Shown piece after piece: positions 1 to 8,310 of a stretch of 64,000 nt of DNA. The notes beneath the pieces are model-generated. The model searched no databases, was not told where the DNA came from, and worked only from the letters and a program-made list of their open reading frames with translations. A program made the translations under genes and the position numbers. Source of the stretch: Proteiniclasticum aestuarii (GTDB lineage Bacteria; Bacillota; Clostridia; Clostridiales; Clostridiaceae). The first letter of the stretch is position 1. Each line of letters starts with the position of its first letter. The stretch lies in assembly GCF_017368455.1 (NCBI RefSeq), contig NZ_JAFNJU010000006.1:1-64000 (forward strand), written 5' to 3'.

Positions 1-975
1 AATCCTCTCCTTACTCACAGTTTTAACCCTGGCTCAGCAAGCTCAGCTGAGGATAAAACCAATCCATTGAGAAGATTATCTCATAGTTTTATTTCACATA
101 GAATCCATGCATTTATTGAACGCTTACGATTGATATTCTTTGTCCATTCCATACTCACGAAGAACGCTTCTAATAGAAGATGTAGGCAGAAATGAAGGTT
201 GGCAATGGGTAGCATCCTGATCACCTTCCGACGCGACATCATCTGGATGCGGAGGCGTGGCTTCTTTCTGTTATTCACGGAAAGCTGAAGTGCATAGGTT
301 GGAAATGCAGAAGGATTCCGAGAAGTTTTTGCGGTGCTTGAAACTGTCAAAATGAGAAAAATAATCCCTGAAAAATATGAAATTCAGTGATATCACCACT
401 CTATGTTAAAGAATTATTGATGTGTGAACTATTCCTTAATTTTGTAAATGCCAACGATTACAGTGATTAATTGAATGAATTTCTTCCTGTCTGATTTCAA
501 TCTATTAAAAATTCTTGTGAATATTAAATACTCTTACAGTGATGTTATAATATAAAGGTATTGTTGAAAGAATGAGAATAATTTTATAAAATAATCATCA
601 CGCATCTTCCGATATCCGGAACAAACTCAAAAGTAATACTTTCTATGAAAAGAATAGAATTCTATTTGAGCTGGAGAGTAAAAATTATTTTTCCTATAGA
701 AGTCGAATGGAACAATGGATTTCCAGGAAGAACAATACTACTCATTTTATTTCCTGCGCATTCAAACAGGAGATAAGAATGAATCTCAATTGCGAAAGTA
801 TATTCCTATGAAATATTTAACTTCTGCTTAAATTCATGGTGGATGGATGCAGATAATGTAGAGCAAAAGCTCAGGAATATAGCCGATAGTATGATATACT
901 GATATTTCGACTGCTGCTTTTTCAAGCGGCACCCTATAATAAATCATGGATACTTTAAAGTAGAAGGAGCAGGTA
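1..975. other. gene-free leader upstream of polysaccharide locus
   Basis: No convincing gene is seen. On the minus strand between about 350 and 110 one frame reads for roughly 45 codons and ends in residues resembling SIRSVLREYGMDKEYQS before a stop. It has no start or RBS and could be the tail of a dead gene, but I cannot name the family. A TATAAT hexamer at 935-940 lies 35 bases before the first gene, with only a poor -35 upstream; another at 546-551 also lacks a good -35. The transcription start of the polysaccharide operon is therefore uncertain. Confidence 0.5.
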
Positions 976-1671
976 ATGAACATGAATGAAGAAACCATTG
1001 ATCTTGGAACCCTTTGGCTGATCATACGAAAGAAGCTTGGTCTGATTATAGTAGTAACGATTCTCATGACCATGATGTCAGGAATCTTTACTTTTTTCTT
1101 TGTGGAACCGGAATACCGTTCCACTGTGTCGGTGTTCATCAGTGATGAAAGAACCGGCAGTCAGGTGATGGAAACCATCAATGACATCAACATGTACCAG
1201 AAACTGGTGGACACTTACGCGGAGATTGCAAAATCCAGAACCGTGGCTGAGGATGTCATGGCGAATCTGGAGCTGGATATGACCGTGGGTGAGATTCAGG
1301 ATATGATCACCACTTCCCCTAAGGGGAACACTCAGTTTCTGAATCTTTCCATCACCTCCACCGACAGAGAGCAGGCGTACAACATGGCCAATCAGATGGC
1401 AAGAAGCCTCAAGGCTGTCAGCAGAGAACTAAGGGGTACAGACATCGTGCAGATTCTCGACCCTGCCAATGTACCTGGAGGACCCTCCTCCCCGAACATT
1501 CAGATGAATCTGGCCATAGGATTCGTACTGGGGCTGATGCTGTCGGTGTTTGTGGTATTCCTATTGGAATTCCTGGACAAGACCGTGAAGGATCCAGAGT
1601 TCATATCCAACGAATTAAGATTGCCGGTACTGGCTGCTATACCCTACACAGAACACGAATCCTTTAACTAA
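976..1671 (+). CDS. Wzz/CpsC-type polysaccharide chain-length (co-polymerase) protein
   Basis: This 231-residue membrane protein probably sets polysaccharide chain length and works with the polymerase encoded at 13316. An N-terminal transmembrane helix (about residues 18-42) is followed by an extracytoplasmic Wzz domain, with the usual YRSTVSVFIS entry and a proline-rich PGGPSSPN segment before the second helix (about 178-200). That layout is typical of Gram-positive CpsC/YveK proteins. The C-terminal tail is short and ends before any Walker motif, so no kinase is fused. AAGGAG at 964-969 supports the ATG at 976. In related loci the next gene is usually the CpsD tyrosine kinase; here it is a dehydratase, so regulation by tyrosine phosphorylation, if present, must use a kinase encoded elsewhere. 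Confidence 0.9.
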   Translation: MNMNEETIDLGTLWLIIRKKLGLIIVVTILMTMMSGIFTFFFVEPEYRSTVSVFISDERTGSQVMETINDINMYQKLVDTYAEIAKSRTVAEDVMANLELDMTVGEIQDMITTSPKGNTQFLNLSITSTDREQAYNMANQMARSLKAVSRELRGTDIVQILDPANVPGGPSSPNIQMNLAIGFVLGLMLSVFVVFLLEFLDKTVKDPEFISNELRLPVLAAIPYTEHESFN

Positions 1672-1703
1672 TCAGAAAAAATAAAGCTAAGGAGATGATT
1701 CCT

Positions 1704-3593
1704 TTGATTCTAATGAAATTCAGACAATACAAGAAAATAGTGATGTTTGTCAGCGACATAGGAATCATTTTTCTCTCGTATTTTCTGTCCGCTCTCCTGA
1801 TTCATGATTTTAGTCTCCCAGGGGGGGATGGGAATGGATTCTACGGGTATGTCTTGGTCATTTCGCTGATCTATGAATCAGTATTCTGTTTCTTCAGGCT
1901 CTATGGAAGCCTGTGGACAGTGGCAGGGTATTACGATTATATGAACATCGTTCTGGCCAATCTCATGGCAGCTGGCCTGGCGGCGATTTACGACTTCATT
2001 ATTCTAAAAGGAGCGCTATCTCTGCCCCTGATCATCATTGCAGGCGGTGGGATTCTTCTAGGGACGCTGGGGAACAGGATGTTCTTCAGAATCTACAGGA
2101 GGCTGCTTTACGAGAAGAAGAACGTGAAGGGAGCAAATCCTTCCAGACGAAAGAATATTCTTCTTGTGGGAGCAGGAGAGGCGTCAGCACTTATCATCAA
2201 GGAAATCCGGAACCATCCGGAGCTTGCCATGAACATTGCAGGCCTGGTGGATGACTCTGAGTTCAAGCAGCATGCCAGAATCAGCGGACACAAGGTTCTC
2301 GGCAAGGTGAAGGACATTCCGTTTGTAGTGAAGGAATATGGGGTGGATGAGATCTTTCTGGCCATACCCAGCGCTACCCATGAGGAGCGAAGAATCATAC
2401 TGGATGTGGCCAAGACCACACCAGCGAAGCTCAAGACTCTTCCGGGTGTCTATGAGATGGTGGACAAGGGACTGAGCATTAAGTCCATCCGAGATGTGGA
2501 AATATCAGATCTTTTAGGCAGAAAGGAGATTCATCTCAACAATGAGAAGATTTCCGAGTATATAGAAGGCAAGACGGTGCTTGTTACTGGAGGAGGCGGC
2601 TCCATCGGCAGCGAGCTCTGCCGGCAGATCGCAGCCCTTCATCCGAAACAGCTGATCATCGTGGATATCTACGAGAACAATGCCTATGCCATAGAGAATG
2701 AACTGAAGAGAAATCATCCGAAGCTGAACCTTCTGGTGCTTATCGCTTCAGTGAGAGATAAGAGAAAGATCAACTGGATCTTTGATGCCCACCGTCCGGA
2801 GACGGTGTTTCACGCGGCGGCTCATAAGCATGTGCCGCTCATGGAGACCAGCCCGGAGGAAGCCATCAAGAACAATGTGTTCGGTACGCTGAATGTATCG
2901 GAAGCGGCGCACAAATATGAGGCGGAAAAATTCATCCTTATCTCCACAGACAAAGCGGTGAATCCCACCAACATCATGGGGGCTTCCAAGAGGCTCTGCG
3001 AGATGATTGTGCAGACCATGGATGCAACCTCAGAAAAGACGGACTATGTGGCCGTGCGATTCGGAAATGTTCTAGGGTCCAACGGTTCCGTGATTCCACT
3101 TTTCAAGGAGCAGATCCGAAACGGTGGACCAGTGACTCTGACCCATAAGGACATCGTCCGGTACTTCATGACGATTCCGGAAGCGGTTCAGCTGGTGCTG
3201 CAGGCAGGTTCCTATGCCCAGGGGGGAGAAATCTTTGTGCTGGATATGGGAGACCCTGTAAGGATCTATGATCTGGCGGAGAATCTCATCCGGCTTTCCG
3301 GTTATGAGCCTCATAATGAGATCCAGATCCGAATCACTGGATTAAGACCTGGGGAGAAGCTCTATGAGGAGCTCTTGATGGCGGAAGAAGGTCTGGAGAG
3401 TACGCCTAATGAACTGATCTTTGTGGGCAGACCCAACGGGTTTGACAAAGAGGGTCTAAAGAAGACCCTGGAGCAGCTGGAGAAGGATGTTCATGATGAA
3501 CAGATTTCAGGGGATATGCTGAAGGAAATCATTCATGGGATTGTACCTACATATAAACCGGACTTAAAGAAGAATGAACATTCCGCCGTGTAA
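1704..3593 (+). CDS. membrane-bound nucleotide-sugar 4,6-dehydratase (CapD/PglF/WbpM type)
   Basis: The enzyme probably converts UDP-GlcNAc to a 4-keto-6-deoxy sugar, an early precursor for deoxy amino sugars in the polysaccharide. The N-terminal ~130 residues form about four membrane helices. A first Rossmann-like domain (ILLVGAGEAS) follows, then an extended SDR domain beginning with VTGGGGSIGSE. The SDR YxxxK pair appears as MGASK, the substitution known in the FlaA1/PglF family. An ATG at 1695 touches the GGAG of the RBS (1691-1694) and is unlikely to be used; TTG at 1704 sits nine bases after it, and ATG at 1713 is a weaker alternative. From TTG the protein has 629 residues, normal for the family. 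Confidence 0.9.
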   Translation: MILMKFRQYKKIVMFVSDIGIIFLSYFLSALLIHDFSLPGGDGNGFYGYVLVISLIYESVFCFFRLYGSLWTVAGYYDYMNIVLANLMAAGLAAIYDFIILKGALSLPLIIIAGGGILLGTLGNRMFFRIYRRLLYEKKNVKGANPSRRKNILLVGAGEASALIIKEIRNHPELAMNIAGLVDDSEFKQHARISGHKVLGKVKDIPFVVKEYGVDEIFLAIPSATHEERRIILDVAKTTPAKLKTLPGVYEMVDKGLSIKSIRDVEISDLLGRKEIHLNNEKISEYIEGKTVLVTGGGGSIGSELCRQIAALHPKQLIIVDIYENNAYAIENELKRNHPKLNLLVLIASVRDKRKINWIFDAHRPETVFHAAAHKHVPLMETSPEEAIKNNVFGTLNVSEAAHKYEAEKFILISTDKAVNPTNIMGASKRLCEMIVQTMDATSEKTDYVAVRFGNVLGSNGSVIPLFKEQIRNGGPVTLTHKDIVRYFMTIPEAVQLVLQAGSYAQGGEIFVLDMGDPVRIYDLAENLIRLSGYEPHNEIQIRITGLRPGEKLYEELLMAEEGLESTPNELIFVGRPNGFDKEGLKKTLEQLEKDVHDEQISGDMLKEIIHGIVPTYKPDLKKNEHSAV

Positions 3594-3727
3594 AGCAATT
3601 GCTTAGAACGATGCTGGATGAATCGTGTTTCAGTAATATTTAAAGATGTGTAGAAGTGATCTGTTGACTTAGTTATTTCACTCAGAATTATGGAGTATCT
3701 CATTTGATTAAAAGAGGTGCGGTTTTT

Positions 3728-4057
3728 ATGAGAAAAGTGATGAATGAAGACAATGGTCAGTCAAAAGTAGAATATGGACTGATTCTGATGCTCATTGCAG
3801 TATCTGTGGTGCTTATACTGAGTAGTCCAAGATTCAGATGCGCGATTAAAAGTTTGTATATGAATGCAGCATATAGCTTTTATCTTGCGGGATCTGGTGC
3901 GGAGGATAGTGAACAGCTGTTTAATCAGTTCATGATTGAAAATGGATTGGATTCATCAGAGTATGATTACAACGATGGGAAGATAAACTGTGGTGGTGCC
4001 CCTGGTAGCGGTGAACCTGATCCTGATCCTATACCGGACCCAGTTCCGTGGTTGTGA
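3728..4057 (+). CDS. Flp-type (class IVb) pilin-like small protein
   Basis: This is a 109-residue protein whose N-terminus matches the Flp prepilin pattern: a short basic leader, then NG/QSKVEYGLILMLIAV. If cleaved after Gly, the mature protein has Glu5-Tyr6 followed by a hydrophobic helix, the signature of class IVb pilins and pseudopilins. The C-terminus is rich in Gly, Asp and Pro (residues such as DPDPIPDPVP), unlike the main short Flp pilins, so it may be a minor pilin or TadE-like protein. The ATG at 3728 has AGAGGT upstream; an in-frame TTG at 3704 is possible. No prepilin peptidase or Tad secretion gene lies nearby, so the gene is an orphan in a polysaccharide locus. Whether it is assembled into a pilus cannot be told from here. 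Confidence 0.65.
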   Translation: MRKVMNEDNGQSKVEYGLILMLIAVSVVLILSSPRFRCAIKSLYMNAAYSFYLAGSGAEDSEQLFNQFMIENGLDSSEYDYNDGKINCGGAPGSGEPDPDPIPDPVPWL

Positions 4058-4071
4058 TTGGATGAAGAGAC

Positions 4072-4536
4072 CGACGTGAGTATACTAATAGGATTACAAG
4101 ATATAGTAGCTCAAAAATATCGGACCACAACATGTAGTTACTAAGTTCTCACAAAAGTGGTACATAAAAAACTATCGACCACCGTTGAAAGTTAGTGATA
4201 TCAATGGTTTCAGAAAAAGGTGGTAGATGGTGGTAGATAAAAACTCACAAACTGTGAGAATTATGTGTTTTCGACGTGAGTATATCAAAAGAATGAAACC
4301 ACAATATATTGTGGGTCAAAAATATCGGACCACAATATGTAGTTTCGTAAAATTTGATTTTGTAGTCTATAAAAAAGTCAGACTACAGGCTCTAAGCCAC
4401 TAAAATCAATGGTTTCAGTATTTTTGTAGTCTATGTAGTCTGAGAAATCGCAAACTTTTATGTATTTAACGCCGATTCGACGTGAGTATGGTGAAAGGAT
4501 AAAGAGGCTGTAAGTCAGTGATATCAAGGGTTTCAG
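4072..4536 (+). repeat. three degenerate repeats with hairpin arms
   Basis: Three elements recur in the gene-free 4058-4711 stretch. CGACGTGAGTAT occurs at 4072, 4272 and 4478. The core TCAATGGTTTCAG occurs at 4201 and 4406, with one change at 4524. A 20-base stretch, TCAAAAATATCGGACCACAA, occurs at 4111 and 4316. Around the first core the flanks are inverted: TTCTCACA (4146) pairs with TGTGAGAA (4253), and ACCACC (about 4178) with GGTGGT (about 4219). Around the second, CAGACTAC (about 4378) pairs with GTAGTCTG (about 4434). The third copy is shorter. The arms differ in sequence but keep pairing, which argues for selection on structure. Role unknown; recombination sites or structured RNAs are possible. 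Confidence 0.7.
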
Positions 4537-4711
4537 CATAACTCCAAAATGTACTAATGTTACGGAAGCATTATACGTAGTCTCATCCAATCAAAGTATA
4601 CATTTATGCAAGATATAGTGCTGAAAATTAATCAAAACACTACATATAGATCAAGAAAATAAGGTGTTCTACACACCACAAACATACATAACCGAAGCAG
4701 GAGGAACTATC

Positions 4712-5335
4712 ATGGTTTACTTAAAAATCAAAAGATTAATAGATATCATACTTTCAACTTTAGGACTTATCATATTATCTCCTGTATTTTTAATTTTAAT
4801 CATCGCAATTAAATTAGACTCGAAAGGTCCAGTACTTTTCAAACAGAAACGTATAGGCATCCATAAGAGTCATTTTAATATATTGAAGTTTAGAACTATG
4901 CGTATTGATACACCGAAGGACACGCCAACACATCTTTTAGAGAATCCGGATCAGTGGATTACAAAGGTAGGTAAGTTCCTACGTAAGACTTCTCTAGATG
5001 AGCTACCACAAATCATCAATATTTTTAAGGGTGAGATGAGCATCATCGGTCCTAGACCAGCACTCTGGAATCAATATGACCTGATTGAAGAAAGAGACAA
5101 GTATGGTGCGAATGATGTGCCGGTTGGCCTTACTGGATGGGCGCAGATTAATGGTAGAGATGAGCTGGAAATTGATGTGAAGGCTAGACTTGACGGAGAG
5201 TACGCTGAGAAGATTGGACTTTTGATGGATATTAGATGCTTTTTTGGTACGGTGATAAGCGTACTTAGGACTGAAGGTGTTGTTGAAGGTGGGACTGGGA
5301 CGAAAAAAGCTGATAAAGAATCAGTGAAACATTAG
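4712..5335 (+). CDS. undecaprenyl-phosphate sugar-phosphate transferase (short WcaJ/PglC type)
   Basis: The protein starts repeat-unit synthesis by moving a sugar-1-phosphate from a UDP-sugar to undecaprenyl phosphate at the membrane. It has 207 residues, the size of the minimal catalytic form: one re-entrant hydrophobic helix near the N-terminus (ILSTLGLIILSPVFLILI), the basic KQKRIGIH segment, the KFRTM motif, the RKTSLDELPQ catalytic region and IIGPRP, all diagnostic of the bacterial sugar transferase family. AGGAGG at 4699-4704, seven bases before ATG 4712, fixes the start. It opens a co-directional run of genes after the repeat region. The substrate could be a QuiNAc-type or other deoxy amino sugar given the dehydratases nearby, but specificity is not readable. 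Confidence 0.93.
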   Translation: MVYLKIKRLIDIILSTLGLIILSPVFLILIIAIKLDSKGPVLFKQKRIGIHKSHFNILKFRTMRIDTPKDTPTHLLENPDQWITKVGKFLRKTSLDELPQIINIFKGEMSIIGPRPALWNQYDLIEERDKYGANDVPVGLTGWAQINGRDELEIDVKARLDGEYAEKIGLLMDIRCFFGTVISVLRTEGVVEGGTGTKKADKESVKH

Positions 5336-5345
5336 GGGTGAGCAG

Positions 5346-6233
5346 ATGTTATTAGTGACAGGAATTACAGGACATACAGGCAGATATTTTCTACAGGAAC
5401 TTATTAATCACAAATATGAAGGACCAATCCGCTGCATCGTTAGGGAAACATCTGACACTTCAATGTTGGATAACAGCGGATTAAATATTGAGAAGGTTTA
5501 TGGAGATATCCATAATGAAGCATTCTTAGATGAAGTAACAATGGGTGTAGATGAAATTGTTCATATCATAAATATCAGACATACTTTAAGGGTTTTAAAG
5601 GCTGCAATTAAGAATGATGTGAAGCGTATTGTCAGCGTACATACGACTGGCATCTATTCTAAGTTTAGAATTGCATCTGAAGAATATGTAATCATTGAAA
5701 AGAAAATTAAAGATATTCTTTCTAAGAACGATATCAGCATGACAATATTGAGACCAACAATGATTTATGGTGATGTGTGTGATAGGAATATGAGCAAGTT
5801 CATAAAGATGGTTGACAGATTTAAAATCTTTCCTGTGATTAATCATGGTAAGAGCCTGATTCAACCTGTGAATGCTAGAGACTTAGGCAAGGCTTATTAT
5901 GATGTGCTGATGATGCCGGTAGAAAAAGCTAAATCAGAATATATCCTATCTGGTGAAAAGCCTATCACAATGCTTGAGGCATTTAAATTGATAAGCAATA
6001 ATCTCGGTAAAAAAACAACATTCATAAGTTTTCCGCTAGGTTTTGGTGTGATCATGGCGAGAGTTCTTAAAGGAATTACATTAGGTAAAATCGATTATGT
6101 TGAAAGAGTACAAAGAATGAGTGAAGATAGAAGCTTTTCACATGAAGAAGCAACTGCCGACTTTGGATATAAACCTGAATCTTTTGAAGTAGGCATTGCA
6201 AGGGAAGTTAAAGAATATCTTGGAAGATTGTAG
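5346..6233 (+). CDS. NAD(P)-dependent SDR nucleotide-sugar epimerase/reductase
   Basis: This is a 295-residue extended or atypical short-chain dehydrogenase. The N-terminus has the glycine-rich nucleotide motif TGITGHTGRY. A D-G/D-I type acidic position follows, then a substrate domain with LRPTMIYGD and a conserved late region (IQPVNARDLGKA). In the usual tyrosine position the sequence is degenerate, closer to NmrA/atypical SDR proteins, so reductase activity is likelier than epimerase activity, but this is inferred. It lies ten bases after the sugar transferase and ends ten bases before the next gene. This spacing is typical where a 4-keto sugar reductase acts together with the PglC-like transferase, as in QuiNAc-initiated units. 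The substrate is not known. Confidence 0.75.
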   Translation: MLLVTGITGHTGRYFLQELINHKYEGPIRCIVRETSDTSMLDNSGLNIEKVYGDIHNEAFLDEVTMGVDEIVHIINIRHTLRVLKAAIKNDVKRIVSVHTTGIYSKFRIASEEYVIIEKKIKDILSKNDISMTILRPTMIYGDVCDRNMSKFIKMVDRFKIFPVINHGKSLIQPVNARDLGKAYYDVLMMPVEKAKSEYILSGEKPITMLEAFKLISNNLGKKTTFISFPLGFGVIMARVLKGITLGKIDYVERVQRMSEDRSFSHEEATADFGYKPESFEVGIAREVKEYLGRL

Positions 6234-6243
6234 GTGTAATGTA

Positions 6244-7341
6244 ATGGGAAAGAGAATTTTGATTCTGTCAAATCATTTTATAACCTTATATAATTTTAGA
6301 AAAGAACTGATTAAAAGACTAAATGATGAAGGACATGAAGTTTATATCTCTATGCCAAAGTCAGATGATAATAACTTCTTTGAGGATATGGGCTGCAAGA
6401 TTATTGAGACCCCTGTTGACCGAAGAGGAATCAATCCTGTAAGAGACCTTGGTTTGATTGTGTCATATACAAGGATCATGAAAGAAGTAAAACCGGATAT
6501 AGTATTCTCTTATACCATTAAGCCAAACATTTACGGCTCTATAGCTTCTAATATTACAAAAAATAAGCAGGTTAATAATATCACTGGTACTGGCGGTACT
6601 TTCTTGAAAAAGAACTTTGTTAGTGAAGTTGCAAAGCTTCTATATAAGTTGTCAATTAAAAAATCTTACAAGGTGTTTTTTCAAAACAGTGGAGATAAAG
6701 ATTTATTCGTCAAGAACAATATGGTTAAAGATAACTATGCTATGCTTCCGGGATCTGGCGTTAATTTAGAACAGTTCCAAGTAAGCGACTTACCCTTAGA
6801 TGAAGAGATAAACTTTATTTTTATTGGAAGAGTTATGGCGCTAAAAGGTATAGATCAGTATCTAGAAACAGCAAAAGCAGTGAAAGCTGAATACCCAAAC
6901 ACTAACTTTTTCATTGCAGGCTTTATTGAGGAAGAAAAGTACAAGCCTATTATAGATGAATATGATTCAAAAGGAACTATAAAATACATAGGCTTTCAAA
7001 AAGATATTAAGTCTTGGATTGAGAAATGCCATTGCACAATTCTCCCGTCTCATGGTGGAGAAGGCGTGCCAAATGTTCTTCTTGAATCCGCAGCTATGGG
7101 AAGAGTATGTATTGCTTCAACAATTAATGGTTCTAAGGATGTTATTGAAGATGGATTGACTGGATACTTGTTTGAAACAGGAAGTGCTGAATCCTTAACA
7201 GATAAAGTGAAGAAGTTCTTAGACTTAAGGTTTGAGAATAAAGTCAGAATGGGGTTAGCTGGAAGAACGAAGGTTGAGAGAGAATTTGATAGGCAGATAG
7301 TTATTGATATGTATCTAGATGAGATTAACATACTAAATTAG
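6244..7341 (+). CDS. GT4-family glycosyltransferase (PglA/CapM-like)
   Basis: This cytoplasmic GT-B glycosyltransferase has 365 residues. The N-terminal acceptor domain begins ILILSNHFITLYNFRKEL, and the donor domain carries the IGRVMALKGID entry and the E-x7-E type motif in HGGEGVPNVLLESAAMG. NNITGTGGTF resembles the acceptor loop of N-acetylgalactosaminyltransferases such as PglA, so transfer of a second amino sugar to the lipid-linked sugar is plausible. ATG at 6244 is chosen because AGGTG at 6232-6236 precedes it; an upstream in-frame start at 6196 would overlap the previous gene by 38 bases and has no RBS. Confidence 0.87.
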   Translation: MGKRILILSNHFITLYNFRKELIKRLNDEGHEVYISMPKSDDNNFFEDMGCKIIETPVDRRGINPVRDLGLIVSYTRIMKEVKPDIVFSYTIKPNIYGSIASNITKNKQVNNITGTGGTFLKKNFVSEVAKLLYKLSIKKSYKVFFQNSGDKDLFVKNNMVKDNYAMLPGSGVNLEQFQVSDLPLDEEINFIFIGRVMALKGIDQYLETAKAVKAEYPNTNFFIAGFIEEEKYKPIIDEYDSKGTIKYIGFQKDIKSWIEKCHCTILPSHGGEGVPNVLLESAAMGRVCIASTINGSKDVIEDGLTGYLFETGSAESLTDKVKKFLDLRFENKVRMGLAGRTKVEREFDRQIVIDMYLDEINILN

Positions 7342-7352
7342 GAGGTGTTGAT

Positions 7353-8252
7353 GTGAATTATAAGAAGTTGATAAAGAGTCAAAAGTTGAGATTAAGACTA
7401 TTAAAGGTTCTTGATTTTTTACCGGACAGATTAATGATAAAACTTCAATATAAAATCAGCACTGGAAGAAAATTAAATCTTAAATCTCCCATGAGATTTA
7501 CAGAAAAAATCCAATGGTACAAATTGAACTATAGAGACCCGTTAATGGTTCAGTGTTCGGATAAGTATGGAGTCCGAGAATATGTAAAATCAAAAGGATT
7601 AGAAGATATTTTGGTTCCAATTTATGGTATTTATGACCGTGCTGAAGAAATAAATTTTGATGAGTTACCTTCATCTTTTGTTTTGAAAACGACTAATGGG
7701 AGCCATACCAATATCTTGTGCAAAAATAAAATTGATTTAGATATTAATAGTACAATACTAAATTTAAATCGCTGGCTAAATGCGTGGGACGGTAAGGTCG
7801 GGCGAGAATGGGCATATCACAATATAAACCCCAAAATAATATGCGAAAAATACTTAGAAAAAGACAAGAATGACGATCTTATAGATTATAAATTTTTTTG
7901 CTTCAATGGAGAACCATTCTATTTATATGTAATTACTGAGAGGTTTTTGGATGGTGGAGCAAAGTTGGGGGTTTTTGATTTAGAATTTAATCAATTACCT
8001 TATAAGAGAGTGGATATACCAAAGTTATCAAAGAAAGTTGAAAAGCCAGAAAATTTCAATGATATGATTGAAATAGCAAGAAAGCTATCAAAAGATTTTC
8101 CTCATGTTAGAGTGGATCTTTACAATATTGATGGAAAGATATATTTTGGAGAGTTAACGTTCTACAACGGCAGTGGATATAGGGGTTATGAGCCTGATGA
8201 GTTTGACTTAACTGTAGGCAAAAAATTTGAATTACCAGAAGTAAAGAGATAA
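7353..8252 (+). CDS. TupA-like ATP-grasp family protein
   Basis: The 299-residue protein matches the TupA-like ATP-grasp family by its RFTEKIQWYKLNYRD opening, the KYGVREYVKSKG segment, VLKTTNGSH, and the C-terminal phosphate and metal region (VRVDLYNIDGKIYFGELTF). TupA is associated with teichuronopeptide synthesis, where an amide bond is formed. A similar role, attaching an amino acid or peptide to a uronic acid of the polysaccharide, fits the uronic acid genes at the end of this locus but is inference. The start is GTG at 7353, five bases after AGGAGGTG; the overlapping ATG at 7351 is immediately followed by a stop. Confidence 0.8.
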   Translation: MNYKKLIKSQKLRLRLLKVLDFLPDRLMIKLQYKISTGRKLNLKSPMRFTEKIQWYKLNYRDPLMVQCSDKYGVREYVKSKGLEDILVPIYGIYDRAEEINFDELPSSFVLKTTNGSHTNILCKNKIDLDINSTILNLNRWLNAWDGKVGREWAYHNINPKIICEKYLEKDKNDDLIDYKFFCFNGEPFYLYVITERFLDGGAKLGVFDLEFNQLPYKRVDIPKLSKKVEKPENFNDMIEIARKLSKDFPHVRVDLYNIDGKIYFGELTFYNGSGYRGYEPDEFDLTVGKKFELPEVKR

Positions 8253-8310
8253 ATGAAATGAGAATCTTATTACATTTATTGTGTAATAATGAGATATTGA
8301 GGTGTTGAAA

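Noticed and set aside
81-350. 89-residue minus-strand gene
   Set aside because: It has no RBS, low-complexity basic composition and no recognised family; a competing frame on the same strand looks like the tail of a lost gene.
4072-4536. CRISPR array
   Set aside because: Only three units, spacing of cores is irregular (205 and 118 bases), and the arms are inverted rather than unique spacers. No cas genes are nearby.
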